A stretch of 64,000 nt of DNA from Rippkaea orientalis PCC 8801 (GTDB taxonomy: Bacteria; Cyanobacteriota; Cyanobacteriia; Cyanobacteriales; Microcystaceae), in NCBI RefSeq assembly GCF_000021805.1, contig NC_011726.1, forward strand, positions 3,566,097-3,630,096, given 5' to 3'. A program made the translations under genes and the position numbers. Each line of letters begins with the position of its first letter. Positions within the stretch are counted from its first letter, which is position 1. This document shows positions 1-8,561 of the stretch, one piece after another. The notes below the pieces were generated by a model. It searched no databases. It was not told the origin of the DNA and worked only from the letters and a program-made list of their open reading frames with translations.

Positions 1-1
1 T

Positions 2-670
<669 letters not shown>

Positions 671-714
671 AAAAATTAGTCAAGGAACTGCTAAGATAAA
701 GGGGTTAATTGTAG

Positions 715-720
715 TATAAT
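715..720 (+). promoter_or_regulatory. Possible -10 element (TATAAT) before the pentapeptide gene
   Basis: A perfect TATAAT lies 16 bp before the preferred start codon at 737. No convincing -35 hexamer is visible 17 bp upstream, so this is a weak promoter call. It is useful mainly for choosing between the two starts. Confidence 0.35.
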
Positions 721-736
721 GCGGTCAGAAGTCCCT

Positions 737-1729
737 ATGAAAGCCAATGAACTGATTGAGCGTTATTCGTCTGGAGAAACTCACTTTAATGGGTTAAAAT
801 TACCTGGAATTAACCTAGTTGGTGCGGATTTAATTGGCATTATTTTTAATGAAGCCGATCTTCATGGAGCGAATTTTTTATTAGCTTACCTCAACCGAGC
901 CAGCTTTACCCAAGCGAATTTAGTAGAAACCAATTTAAGCGGAGCTAATCTCAGTCAAGCCGATCTTAGTGGAGCCGATCTTCGCAGTGCTATCTTACAT
1001 GGAGCCATTTTACAAGGAGCTAATCTTAGGGATACGGATATTACCCTAGCCATCCTTTTAGACGCTAATCTAGTCGCAGCAGATTTACGCGGAGCCGATT
1101 TGAGTGGGGCAACCCTGACAGGGGCTTGTCTGCGGGGGGCAAATATGCGCCAGGAGAAAAAAAGTTACTATACCAATCTCCAGGCAGTTAATTTGACCAA
1201 AGCCGACCTTCAAGGGGCAAATATGAAGGGGGTTGATCTTAGTCGTGCCAATCTGACGGGAGCCAATCTCAAAGAAGCTAACCTGCGAGACTCCGATCTT
1301 CGCAAAGCCGATCTCACCGATGCTAATCTTAAAGGAGCGTTACTCACAGATACCAATTTTACCGGGGCTAAACTCACAGGAGCCAATCTAACGAATGCTA
1401 ATTTAGTCCGAGCCCAGATGTCCCATACTGATATGGTAGGTGTGATGGCCAAGGGTTCTGTGATGACCCATGCTGATTTGAGTCGTGCCAATCTCAGTCA
1501 AGCGAATTTAGACCTAAGTCGCATGAATCATGCTGATTTGAGCCGCTCTAATTTATCAGGAGCCAGTTTTAAGGATGCTGAGTTAGTCGAGGTTTTCTTA
1601 GCTAAAGCTAATCTGATGGGAGCTAATTTAACCCAAGCCAATTTAACTCGGGCTGAGTTGATGAGTGCTAATTTAACGGGTGCGATTTTGCGCGGGGCAA
1701 CCATGCCAGATGGTCGCGTTCGGGATTAA
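737..1729 (+). CDS. Pentapeptide-repeat protein
   Basis: The protein of 330 residues is built almost wholly of A(D/N)LXX pentapeptide repeats, which fold as a right-handed quadrilateral beta-helix; a short break (MRQEKKSYYTNLQ) lies near the middle. No enzyme motif, signal peptide or membrane segment is seen. The role is unknown; such proteins are abundant in cyanobacteria. An upstream in-frame ATG exists at 719, but it overlaps a perfect TATAAT hexamer (715-720), and related proteins commonly start with an M-x-A-x-E-L-(x)3-Y-(x)2-G segment, which here begins at 737, so 737 is preferred. It lies 66 bp after ligA. Confidence 0.85.
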   Translation: MKANELIERYSSGETHFNGLKLPGINLVGADLIGIIFNEADLHGANFLLAYLNRASFTQANLVETNLSGANLSQADLSGADLRSAILHGAILQGANLRDTDITLAILLDANLVAADLRGADLSGATLTGACLRGANMRQEKKSYYTNLQAVNLTKADLQGANMKGVDLSRANLTGANLKEANLRDSDLRKADLTDANLKGALLTDTNFTGAKLTGANLTNANLVRAQMSHTDMVGVMAKGSVMTHADLSRANLSQANLDLSRMNHADLSRSNLSGASFKDAELVEVFLAKANLMGANLTQANLTRAELMSANLTGAILRGATMPDGRVRD

Positions 1730-1770
1730 AGAAGGATAGAAAAATTGTTGAGCAATTAGGAGTATCCCTG

Positions 1771-2223
1771 ATGAAATTAACTAGCTCCGCTTTTGAAAAC
1801 AACGCTAAAATCCCTTTTAAATATACCTGTGATGGACAAAATATTAACCCTCCTCTAAGGATTTCTGAGGTTCCTGATGAAGCGAAAAGTCTGGTTTTAA
1901 TTATGGATGATCCCGATGTTCCCAAACGACTGAAGGCTGACGGAATGTGGGATCATTGGATTGTTTTTAATATCCCACCCACTGTAACAGAAATTCCTGA
2001 AGGGACTGAACCGCCAGGGATTCATTGCCTAGGAACCAGTGAAAATTTACACTATTTCGGACCTTGTCCTCCCGATAGAGAACATCGCTATTTTTTTAAA
2101 CTTTATGCTTTAGATACGGAATTACATCTTAATCCAAAAGCGACTAAAAAAGACGTTGAAGAAAGGATGAAAGGACATATCCTTGCACAAACTGAATTAA
2201 TAGGACGCTATGAAAGACATTGA
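1771..2223 (+). CDS. PEBP / RKIP-like (YbhB/YbcL family) protein
   Basis: The 150-residue protein matches the bacterial phosphatidylethanolamine-binding protein family in length and motifs: FKYTCDGQNINPPL near the N-terminus, the core LVLIMDDPDVP, and WDHWIVFNIPP followed by FGPCPPDREHRYFFKLYALD. These residues form the anion-binding pocket of the fold. The biological substrate is not known for bacterial members. There is no signal peptide, so it is cytoplasmic. It follows the pentapeptide gene by 41 bp and may be co-transcribed with it. Confidence 0.9.
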   Translation: MKLTSSAFENNAKIPFKYTCDGQNINPPLRISEVPDEAKSLVLIMDDPDVPKRLKADGMWDHWIVFNIPPTVTEIPEGTEPPGIHCLGTSENLHYFGPCPPDREHRYFFKLYALDTELHLNPKATKKDVEERMKGHILAQTELIGRYERH

Positions 2224-2443
2224 TGAGTAGACACGCAACACCACAAAATTAATGACAAAGTCTTTTCGTGAAGATACGCAACAAGCATTAGCAAAGATTT
2301 AGCAATTCCCTATGAGATCCTCCTCACCCAGAAGAGTGATCAATAAACAGCTAAATTGGATGAAGCCAGAGGCTAATGATTTCGAGTATCGTAAAAAGTG
2401 TTGAAGCAATTAGCAACAACTCAAGTCACGGAGAAAGAAATTT

Positions 2444-2587
2444 ATGAGACTTATCAAACTTATCTTCCAAAGTGTTGCTATCCTCACCTTTTTGGGTACA
2501 GCCGGTTTAATGTTTAATTATCTGTCAGAATCTAGTCTATCTAACCCGTTCATCGCTAATACGGTTGAGACGCAACAAGAAGTGTAA
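2444..2587 (+). CDS. Small hydrophobic-leader protein, unknown
   Basis: This is an unrecognised 47-residue reading frame. It starts at ATG 2444 behind a plausible ribosome site (GGAG at 2430-2433). It begins MRLIKLIFQS, continues with a hydrophobic stretch up to about residue 26, then has a short polar tail ending ETQQEV. The shape fits a tiny membrane-anchored or exported peptide. A hairpin followed by CTTTT lies downstream at 2772-2805 and could end its transcript. The 220 bp before it carry only short frames broken by stops. It may be spurious. Confidence 0.45.
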   Translation: MRLIKLIFQSVAILTFLGTAGLMFNYLSESSLSNPFIANTVETQQEV

Positions 2588-2771
2588 CGTTAGTTAATAG
2601 TTATTTGGCTGTAAAAATAACTAAAAGGTGGGTTAGTTGTCGATATTCATAGGAAATGGCAACAAGCAATGTTGCAAATCATTTTTCCCTTCACCCTCTT
2701 ACCCATGATTTGTCTCAAGCATTTAAGGCTTTGATATTAGCTTTCCTCCTCAAGTAGAACCAATGACCTCT

Positions 2772-2805
2772 CCACCCAGTCTTACTTAAGATTAGGGTGG
2801 CTTTT
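2772..2805 (+). terminator. Possible intrinsic terminator
   Basis: CCACCC (2772-2777) pairs with GGGTGG (2795-2800), and TCTT/AAGA pair inside it. The hairpin is followed by CTTTTC. It points rightward and could serve the small gene ending at 2587. Confidence 0.4.
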
Positions 2806-2861
2806 CATTAGCTGATTAGCTGATAATCACTAATTAAGTAGGTTGGCATAAATCAACGAAG

Positions 2862-2938
2862 GTTTGTAGTAAGCCCTTTAGAGCTTCAAAGTATTGCACA
2901 ATCAGAGGTAAAGCCCTTACTACAAACTTTTTTATTTT
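2862..2938 (+). repeat. Imperfect inverted repeat followed by a T-tract
   Basis: Two 19-base arms (2862-2880 and 2909-2927) share a perfect 12-bp outer part, GTTTGTAGTAAG, and an inner CTTTA block. They are separated by 28 bases and followed by TTTTTTATTTT. It resembles small folded intergenic repeats common in cyanobacteria. It could also act as a rightward terminator facing the 3' end of prfB. The rest of 2588-2956 shows nothing recognisable. Confidence 0.5.
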
Positions 2939-2956
2939 GACTTTAATTATACCGAC

Positions 2957-4055
2957 CTAATTACTACGAAGATAACTTTCAATAAATAAATCGAGTTTGC
3001 CATCCATCACCCCATTAACATCTGTTGTTTCCGTATTGGTTCGCACATCCTTAACCATTTGATAGGGATGAAAAACATAGTTACGAATTTGATTACCCCA
3101 AGCAGCTTCTACCATATCCCCCCGAATTTCTGCGATTGCTTGTGCCCGTTGTTCTTGGGCAATAATTAACAATTTAGCCTTCAATAAAGCAAGGGCTTTT
3201 TCTTTATTTTGTAGTTGGGATCTTTCTTGGGTACAGCGTACCGCTATACCTGTGGGAAGATGAACCACACGGACGGCGGTTTCCACTTTATTGACGTTTT
3301 GTCCGCCTTTTCCTCCGGAACGAGTAGTGGTAATTTCTAAGTCTTTTTCGGGGATCTCCACCTTAAGATCTTCTTCCTCTAAAGCCGGCATTACTTCGAT
3401 GCCAGCAAAGCTAGTTTGCCGTTTTCCGTTGGCATTAAAGGGAGAAATTCTCACCAGTCGGTGGGTTCCTTTTTCTCCTTTGAGATACCCATAGGCATAA
3501 CGTCCTTCAATTTCTAGGGTAGCTGACTTAATTCCCGCTTCATCTCCTTCTGAAATTTCTGTTAAATGGACTTTATAACCTTGTTGTTCTCCCCAACGGG
3601 TATACATTCGTAATAACATTTCTGCCCAGTCTTGGGCATCCGTACCACCAGCCCCCGCATTAATAGTTAACACAGCCCCTTTACTATCATAAATTCCCGA
3701 TAATAAGCGTTGTAATTCCCAGCGATCTAGCTCATGATTGAGTTGAGTTAAGTTAGCTTCGGCTTCTTCGTTGAGGGTAGCATCTTCTTCTAATTCTAAG
3801 AGTTCTGCGATCGCTTTAAGATCCTCTAACTGACCCATCCATTGATGATACTCTTCTACGCTTGATTTTAGATCATTGAGTTGCTGTAGTGTTTTTTGAG
3901 CGGTTTCTTGATTGTCCCAAAAATCGGGTTGGGCTGCAATTTGTTCTAAATCTTGAATATTGGCATTGAGGGCAGGTAAGTCAAAGATAGTCCTGGGTTT
4001 TCCCCAGGCGTGCAGCTATCTGTTGAATTTCTCGTTTTAATTCTGTTATTTCCAT
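2957..4055 (-). CDS. prfB: Peptide chain release factor 2, with programmed +1 frameshift
   Basis: RF2 recognises UGA and UAA stop codons and triggers peptide release. The long frame carries the SPF anticodon-like motif ([15 protein letters not shown]) and the catalytic GGQ loop ([11 protein letters not shown]). It lacks an N-terminus in its own frame. That N-terminus is in another frame: ATG 4055 encodes 24 residues ending TQDYL and hits an in-frame TGA at 3983-3981. A +1 shift at CTT TGA C continues with [14 protein letters not shown] into the main frame, giving 365 residues, the usual RF2 length. An in-frame ATG at 4064 is an alternative start. The gene is autoregulated: low RF2 favours the shift at its own UGA. 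Confidence 0.95.
3980..3992 (-). promoter_or_regulatory. prfB programmed +1 frameshift site
   Basis: Reading the minus strand, the site is TAT CTT TGA C, the same slippery core as in the E. coli prfB gene. CTT is the slip codon, TGA the recoded stop and C the unfavourable following base. An AGGA stretch a few bases upstream is a Shine-Dalgarno-like stimulator. The shift omits T at 3983. Confidence 0.93.
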
Positions 4056-4116
4056 TATTGACATCTTTATCCCATCATTATTCATTATCCCTCATTCTTT
4101 GGTAATTGTCCATTGT

Positions 4117-4785
4117 TTAATGGAGTTTTTCTAATCTTGGCTTCCACCAATCGTACCATTCTATCCAAACGGTTTCTAAGGTTTGATGGGTTTTTTCTAG
4201 GTCACTTGAAGTCAAGTCAGAAGTGATAGGAATTGAAATTAAAGTCCATAAACAAGATGTTTCCAATAGATTTTTGTAACCGACTACCCACAACAAAGTT
4301 CTTCCCACACTCCAACCATATTTGTATTTATTTTGAGTATGTTGTTGCTCATTGACGGTACTTTCTCCAACCCGATTAATACAAGCGGTGAGATAAGCTT
4401 TATTTTCATACTCAAACATCCAATAGTTGCCAATTCCCTCCTTTTGTTTAACACTGATACTAATGGTTGCTGGTGGCATAGAGGCTTCTTTAAACAGTAA
4501 ACGGCTGACATTGGCTCCATCGTATAGGCGATCGCTCGCTAGGATTTCCAATGTTTTTCCATTATTTGTATAGTGATAGAGTTGCTTATCCCCTTTTGGT
4601 GTAGGAGAGGTTTTTGCAAGGGGTTGCCATCCTTCCAAGGGAACAGCATCAGGAAATGTCACAGGAGTGATGGGGGGTTTTGAATCAGGAGAGACTAAAA
4701 AAGCCCTAATAATTGTTGCAATAATACCCGTTAAAAGGATAGCAAATAGTCCAATTCTTGCTGATTCCCAGGAAGTTTTTACCAT
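4117..4785 (-). CDS. Cyanoexosortase A system-associated protein
   Basis: This 222-residue protein has one N-terminal membrane segment (about residues 10-30, GLFAILLTGIIATIIRAFLV) and an extracytoplasmic remainder with a W-x-P-L-like segment (LEGWQPLA). Its position 20 bp downstream of the exosortase gene, on the same strand, and its single-anchor EpsI-like layout match the cyanoexosortase-associated family. Such proteins are thought to work with the exosortase in sorting PEP-CTERM proteins to the surface; the exact role is unknown. No clear PEP-CTERM substrate gene was seen in the window. Confidence 0.75.
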   Translation of the reverse strand: MVKTSWESARIGLFAILLTGIIATIIRAFLVSPDSKPPITPVTFPDAVPLEGWQPLAKTSPTPKGDKQLYHYTNNGKTLEILASDRLYDGANVSRLLFKEASMPPATISISVKQKEGIGNYWMFEYENKAYLTACINRVGESTVNEQQHTQNKYKYGWSVGRTLLWVVGYKNLLETSCLWTLISIPITSDLTSSDLEKTHQTLETVWIEWYDWWKPRLEKLH

Positions 4786-4805
4786 ACAAATTTCATCACT
4801 ATTAA

Positions 4806-5726
4806 TTAATCAACTTTAACATCTTCTTGTGTTTGTAAATTGGCAGTTACTGAATTAATATAATCTGTATTAATATCTTCAGTTTCCCCTTCATCTAACT
4901 CCGCTTCTAGAGATAGGGGACGAACATAAACTAACCAACAAAATATTCCGAAAATCCCCACTGAAATCAGGGCAAAAATTAAGCTGCCATCATCCCCATG
5001 CCAATATTTAAAGGCTTCTGGCTTGTCAAAAGCGACGAGAATGGTCATAATACAAACTCGAATCCCATTAGTCACAAAGCCTATTAGAACAGACACTGTA
5101 ATAGAAATCAATTGGTTAATGCGACTTAAGGGAACCAGACATAGGAACAAGATAGAGACAAAAAACATCAGCAAAATTGTTTCAGCCCCAGAACAAGTTC
5201 CATATACTTCAACCCGTCCTGTTGGTAATATAATAAAGACACCATCCCGATAGGATTGAAAACCAGTTGACCAAAGAGCAAAATTAGAAAAAATTGCGGT
5301 TATCGTCGCTAAATTCATTGCATTTAGTAGAGCATGGATAACACTAGATAATGGAAATAAACAAAGGATAGCTAATTCCTTTTTATATTGAGATAACCCT
5401 TTGATTCCTGAGGCCATTAGGACTAATCCTAACCCAGAAATTACAGGAGAAATCAAAGTGTGATAACCGGAGGGAGAAATCCCTCTAATCAGGACAAAAA
5501 CCACTAAAGTTGCCCCAAACACGGTCGAAAATAAACCGCTATTGAGTTTCAGTTCTTCTTTTTTATCCCATATTAAGGATGCGATAGTTAACCAAACGAG
5601 AACACTCAGACTCATTAAATTCGCGTTATCTGAGCGATCAAGAATGGTTAAATGTAGGGTTGCTACGGCTGCTGCTAGGGCAACTAACCAATATCTCGGT
5701 TGTGTTAATGACTTTTGCCAGTCCAT
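4806..5726 (-). CDS. crtA: Cyanoexosortase A
   Basis: This is a 306-residue polytopic membrane protein with about eight hydrophobic segments. It carries the exosortase catalytic triad: Cys178 in GTCSGAETI, Arg223 in TNGIRV and His243 in YWHGDDGS. Exosortases are transpeptidase-like enzymes that process proteins with a C-terminal PEP-CTERM signal, usually linked to exopolysaccharide. The adjacent system-associated gene supports the cyanobacterial A type. The symbol crtA here means cyanoexosortase A, not a carotenoid gene. The acidic C-terminal tail (LDEGETEDINTDY) is cytoplasmic or a linker. Confidence 0.88.
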   Translation of the reverse strand: MDWQKSLTQPRYWLVALAAAVATLHLTILDRSDNANLMSLSVLVWLTIASLIWDKKEELKLNSGLFSTVFGATLVVFVLIRGISPSGYHTLISPVISGLGLVLMASGIKGLSQYKKELAILCLFPLSSVIHALLNAMNLATITAIFSNFALWSTGFQSYRDGVFIILPTGRVEVYGTCSGAETILLMFFVSILFLCLVPLSRINQLISITVSVLIGFVTNGIRVCIMTILVAFDKPEAFKYWHGDDGSLIFALISVGIFGIFCWLVYVRPLSLEAELDEGETEDINTDYINSVTANLQTQEDVKVD

Positions 5727-5841
5727 GATGTTTTGTTAAAGACAATTTTAAATGACTAACAGGGTATTGAAACATTTTAACCTAACTTATTGTACATTCC
5801 TTAATCAATTTTGGCTCAATTTAGTTTCTGGTTCAGGCTGG

Positions 5842-6279
5842 TTACTCATTTTCAAAAGTTGACTCAAATAAATCTAAGGGAAAATGCCCATAAGTTCCAA
5901 CTAAGCTGTCATCTTCAGATTGACAAGAAATCAAAACCCCTCGGTAAGTGCCCTGATAGGAATCTAGATAGTACTTCTGAGTTTGTGTGTTGAACTTGAT
6001 ATAAACGGCTGTGTCTTCTGAAGGGAAGGGATTTTTATTTAACTCAAAATTATAATTTAAGGCTTTTAAATAACTCCTTAAAGCCTGTAATCCTTGTTGT
6101 AAATTATCAGCACAAATCCCAAAATTTTCATGATCACTAAGACCTGTGATTAGCTTAATGGCTTGACGTAAAACCTCTTTATCTAATTCAAATCTCATGA
6201 CTTTAATTTGAACACAGCTATAGCTTTTGAGGATTTTTATAGCTTCATCAACGGTTAAGTTATTTTGAGAAGAACTCAT
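5842..6279 (-). CDS. Cyanobacterial conserved protein (DUF1824-like)
   Basis: The 145-residue soluble protein has no signal peptide or membrane segment. Its wording (LTVDEAIKILKSYSCVQIK, ENFGICADNLQQGLQALRSYLKALNY, TQKYYLDSYQGTYRGVLISCQS) resembles the small cyanobacterial DUF1824 family. The function is unknown. It is divergent from the following glyQ region and separated from the exosortase pair by about 115 bp. The call rests on recollection of the family pattern, so a profile search would settle it. Confidence 0.6.
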   Translation of the reverse strand: MSSSQNNLTVDEAIKILKSYSCVQIKVMRFELDKEVLRQAIKLITGLSDHENFGICADNLQQGLQALRSYLKALNYNFELNKNPFPSEDTAVYIKFNTQTQKYYLDSYQGTYRGVLISCQSEDDSLVGTYGHFPLDLFESTFENE

Positions 6280-6376
6280 GATAATTGATTAAAAAACAAT
6301 AGTCTTAATATAACCTGAGTTCGAGCGTCAAGTCAGAAGTTCAGATTCTCCCTACCCTTGTCACCTCTGTTTGAGT

Positions 6377-6398
6377 GTGACAATTTATAAACTGTCAC
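6377..6398. promoter_or_regulatory. 22-bp near-perfect palindrome, possible operator
   Basis: GTGACA (6377-6382) and TGTCAC (6393-6398) flank TTTATAAA, with only one mismatched pair. It sits between the DUF1824-like gene and the candidate small RNA. The half-site spacing does not fit CRP (TGTGA-N6-TCACA) or NtcA (GTA-N8-TAC). The regulator is unknown. Confidence 0.45.
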
Positions 6399-6443
6399 AA
6401 TTATTAATAGGCATTAATGCTGATGCTGATAAATTTATCTTGT

Positions 6444-6520
6444 GTGTGAGGAGTAAGAGTGATATGAAAAAGCCTTTGGAGTCGAAACATGGCAAGACGC
6501 CCAGAGGCTTTTCATTTTTG
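6444..6520 (+). ncRNA. Candidate small RNA with a perfect complement to the Yfr1 core
   Basis: Bases 6444-6454 read GTGTGAGGAGT, the exact 11-nt complement of ACUCCUCACAC, the conserved unpaired core of the cyanobacterial sRNA Yfr1. Twelve bases on, a hairpin forms between 6464-6479 and 6501-6514 (GAAAAGCC/GGCTTTTC-type arms), ending in TTCATTTTTG. The loop contains CGAAACA, close to the GGAAACA loop motif of the Yfr2 RNA family. It may be a Yfr2-like sRNA or a leader targeted by Yfr1. The same bases also encode a 20-aa frame (6464-6526) with GGAG as ribosome site, so a small peptide is an alternative. Confidence 0.45.
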
Positions 6521-6635
6521 TGTTAAGGTATTGAAGCCAACAAAACAGACATAATAAGCCAAACTTGCCCCTCATTTTTCTAGTGGTATATTTAGATAAT
6601 CAGGTTTGAAGGAATTTTGGAGGCCATAGGGTCAG

Positions 6636-7508
6636 GTGTCGATTAATTTTCAGGAAATTATTGCGAAATTACATCAGTTTTGGAGCGATCGCGGTTGCTT
6701 AATTGCTCAACCTTACGATACGGAAAAAGGGGCAGGAACCATGAGCCCCCATACCTTCCTAAGAGCGATCGGACCCGAACCCTGGTCTGTGGCCTATGTC
6801 GAACCTTGTCGGCGGCCAACGGATGGTCGTTATGGGGAAAACCCCAACCGCTTTCAGCACTATTTCCAGTATCAAGTCCTGATTAAACCGTCTCCTGATA
6901 ACATCCAAGACATTTATCTTGACTCTCTGCGCGTTTTAGGGATTCACCCCGAAGACCACGATATTCGCTTTGTTGAGGATAATTGGGAGTCTCCCACCCT
7001 AGGCGCGTGGGGTGTGGGTTGGGAAGTGTGGTTAGATGGCATGGAAATTACCCAATTTACCTATTTTCAACAGTGCGGGGGGATTGATTGTCGTCCGGTT
7101 TCCATTGAGATTACCTATGGGTTAGAACGCTTGGCCATGTATCTTCAAGATGTGGAAGCGATCACCAAAATTCAATGGAATAATCGGGTGAATTATGGGG
7201 AAATTTTCCTGCAAAATGAAATCGAACAATGTACCTATAATTTTGAAGCATCCGATCCTGATTTGTTGTTGAAGTTATTTAATTTATACGAACAAGAGAC
7301 TAAACAACTGATCGAAAAAGGCTTAGTTCTTCCGAGTTTAGATTACGTTTTGAAGTGTTCCCATAGTTTTAATTTATTAGATGCACGGGGAGTTATTGCC
7401 GTAGCAGAAAGAACCCGTTATATCGGCCGAATCCGTAATTTAGCCAGAGAAGTCGCTCAATTATACCTACAACAACGGGAAACATTGGGCTTTCCTTTAT
7501 GTAAGTAA
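6636..7508 (+). CDS. glyQ: Glycyl-tRNA synthetase, alpha subunit
   Basis: This is the catalytic alpha chain of the bacterial alpha2-beta2 glycyl-tRNA synthetase. It charges tRNA-Gly together with GlyS, which is not in the window. The 290-residue length and the sequence [27 protein letters not shown] and [12 protein letters not shown] are characteristic. Translation starts at GTG 6636, 12 bp after GGAGG (6619-6623). The gene stands alone; subunit genes are often separated in cyanobacteria. Confidence 0.97.
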
Positions 7509-7529
7509 TTATTGAAGGATAAAGAATCG

Positions 7530-7985
7530 CTATAAACTTTTAAACATCAAACGAGATTGAGTTTTAAACCCTAAATTGTCATAAAGATTTAAGGCTGGTT
7601 GATTACTCTCAAATACCTGTAATCCTAACCTGCGATCGCCCCTAGTTATCACCCAATCTTCTGCTACTTGAATTAAGGCTGTTGCAATTCCTTGACGACG
7701 GTGTTCAGGAGTCACATAAATCAGGAAAATATGTCCATAGCGATCGCCACTCACCTGATCGATCGCGTTTCCCATCCATAAACCCGCTATTATTTCCCCT
7801 GAAACTGTCACCCACCAAAGAGGGGTTGTAGGAGATAAATACTGATCAACCGTGTTGGATAAATGGGTAAAATCAGACCTTTGGGGAAATAATTCCTGAT
7901 AGGTTAATTCCATGAACTTAACCAATAATTTTCTATCTTTAATTGCTCCCTTTTGTAATTGATACCCTTGCGGTAAATAAGTCAC
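7530..7985 (-). CDS. GNAT-family N-acetyltransferase
   Basis: The 151-residue protein has the GNAT acetyl-CoA pocket: the RRQGIATALI segment (Q/RxxGxG/A motif) preceded by the beta-strand HIFLIYVTPEH and followed by LGLQVFESNQPALNLYDNLGF. It probably transfers an acetyl group to an amine of a small molecule or protein; the substrate cannot be read from sequence. It faces glyQ tail to tail with a 21-bp gap. Confidence 0.85.
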   Translation of the reverse strand: MTYLPQGYQLQKGAIKDRKLLVKFMELTYQELFPQRSDFTHLSNTVDQYLSPTTPLWWVTVSGEIIAGLWMGNAIDQVSGDRYGHIFLIYVTPEHRRQGIATALIQVAEDWVITRGDRRLGLQVFESNQPALNLYDNLGFKTQSRLMFKSL

Positions 7986-8314
7986 AGTATTTTACAGTTT
8001 AGAATAAATTTGAAGGTAAAGAAATTTCATGAAATCTCTTTACAAATGTTATATAAAATCGCGTTTAGGTTGGTTATCAATGATAGAGGACGTAAGGGCG
8101 GGTGTTTTACAACAGTTTATGCTTCTAACGAGGATAATATAGCAATTTCCATGCTCGTGAGGTATAAAGTAGGGGCGTGGTTTCCACGCCCGTAAACCAT
8201 CTAGGTGTTAAGTGCACCTCATCAGAGTGAGAAATGCTATAGATAAACCCGCCCCTACAGGACGTATGTAGCATTTTTTTATCCATTTTATACTAGAAAA
8301 AATAGTTTAAGCTT
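7986..8314. repeat. Spacer with folded GC-rich interspersed repeats
   Basis: This 329-bp spacer holds no credible gene. At 8173-8191, GGGCGTGG and CCACGCCC form an 8-bp stem with a TTT loop. Related GGGCGGGT-type arms lie near 8097 and 8250-8262, with a repeated GGACGTA word beside each. These resemble the short GTAGGGGCG-type repeats scattered in many cyanobacterial genomes. No function can be assigned. Confidence 0.55.
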
Positions 8315-8485
8315 TTAAACAAATTCTCCTAAATGAACAGGTTTTTGGAATAATCCTATGTCTTCAATGGGAGCAGGTGCAGCTAAATCTGAGGGTAAAA
8401 AAGCACGGGCAGTAACCGCAACTAAAGCAACTAAAAAGATCAAAACGATGAATAAAGGAGCGATATATTGTCTGAAAAATGCCAT
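8315..8485 (-). CDS. Small single-pass membrane protein, unknown
   Basis: A 56-residue frame begins MAFFRQYIAPLFIVLIFLVA and has one strong transmembrane helix (about residues 8-28). It continues ARAFLPSDLAAPAPIEDIG and ends HLGEFV. The composition and clean hydrophobic-polar layout look like a real small thylakoid or plasma-membrane protein, and the wording looks conserved, but I do not recognise the family. It lies just downstream of tldD on the same strand, 76 bp after its stop, with a folded repeat between them. The ribosome site is weak. Confidence 0.6.
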   Translation of the reverse strand: MAFFRQYIAPLFIVLIFLVALVAVTARAFLPSDLAAPAPIEDIGLFQKPVHLGEFV

Positions 8486-8513
8486 CTTTTTATTACTAAT
8501 AAACTTAATTTTA

Positions 8514-8530
8514 GGTGGGCATTGCCCACC
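8514..8530. repeat. Folded interspersed repeat, GGTGGGC-ATT-GCCCACC
   Basis: A perfect 7-bp stem with a 3-base loop. The same element, with one change, recurs at 11754-11770. It lies between tldD and the small membrane-protein gene and could act as a weak terminator. Confidence 0.6.
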
Positions 8531-8561
8531 CTACATTGTACACGCCATTTGTCTGTACGGA

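Noticed and set aside
1210-1491. 93-aa minus-strand frame inside the pentapeptide gene
   Set aside because: It is a periodic shadow of the repeat-rich coding strand.
6400-6545. Yfr1 gene itself on the minus strand
   Set aside because: The minus strand has ACTCCTCACAC, but the sequence after it lacks the GC-rich terminator hairpin expected of Yfr1, and the usual guaB-trxA setting is absent. The plus-strand hairpin with T-rich end fits better.
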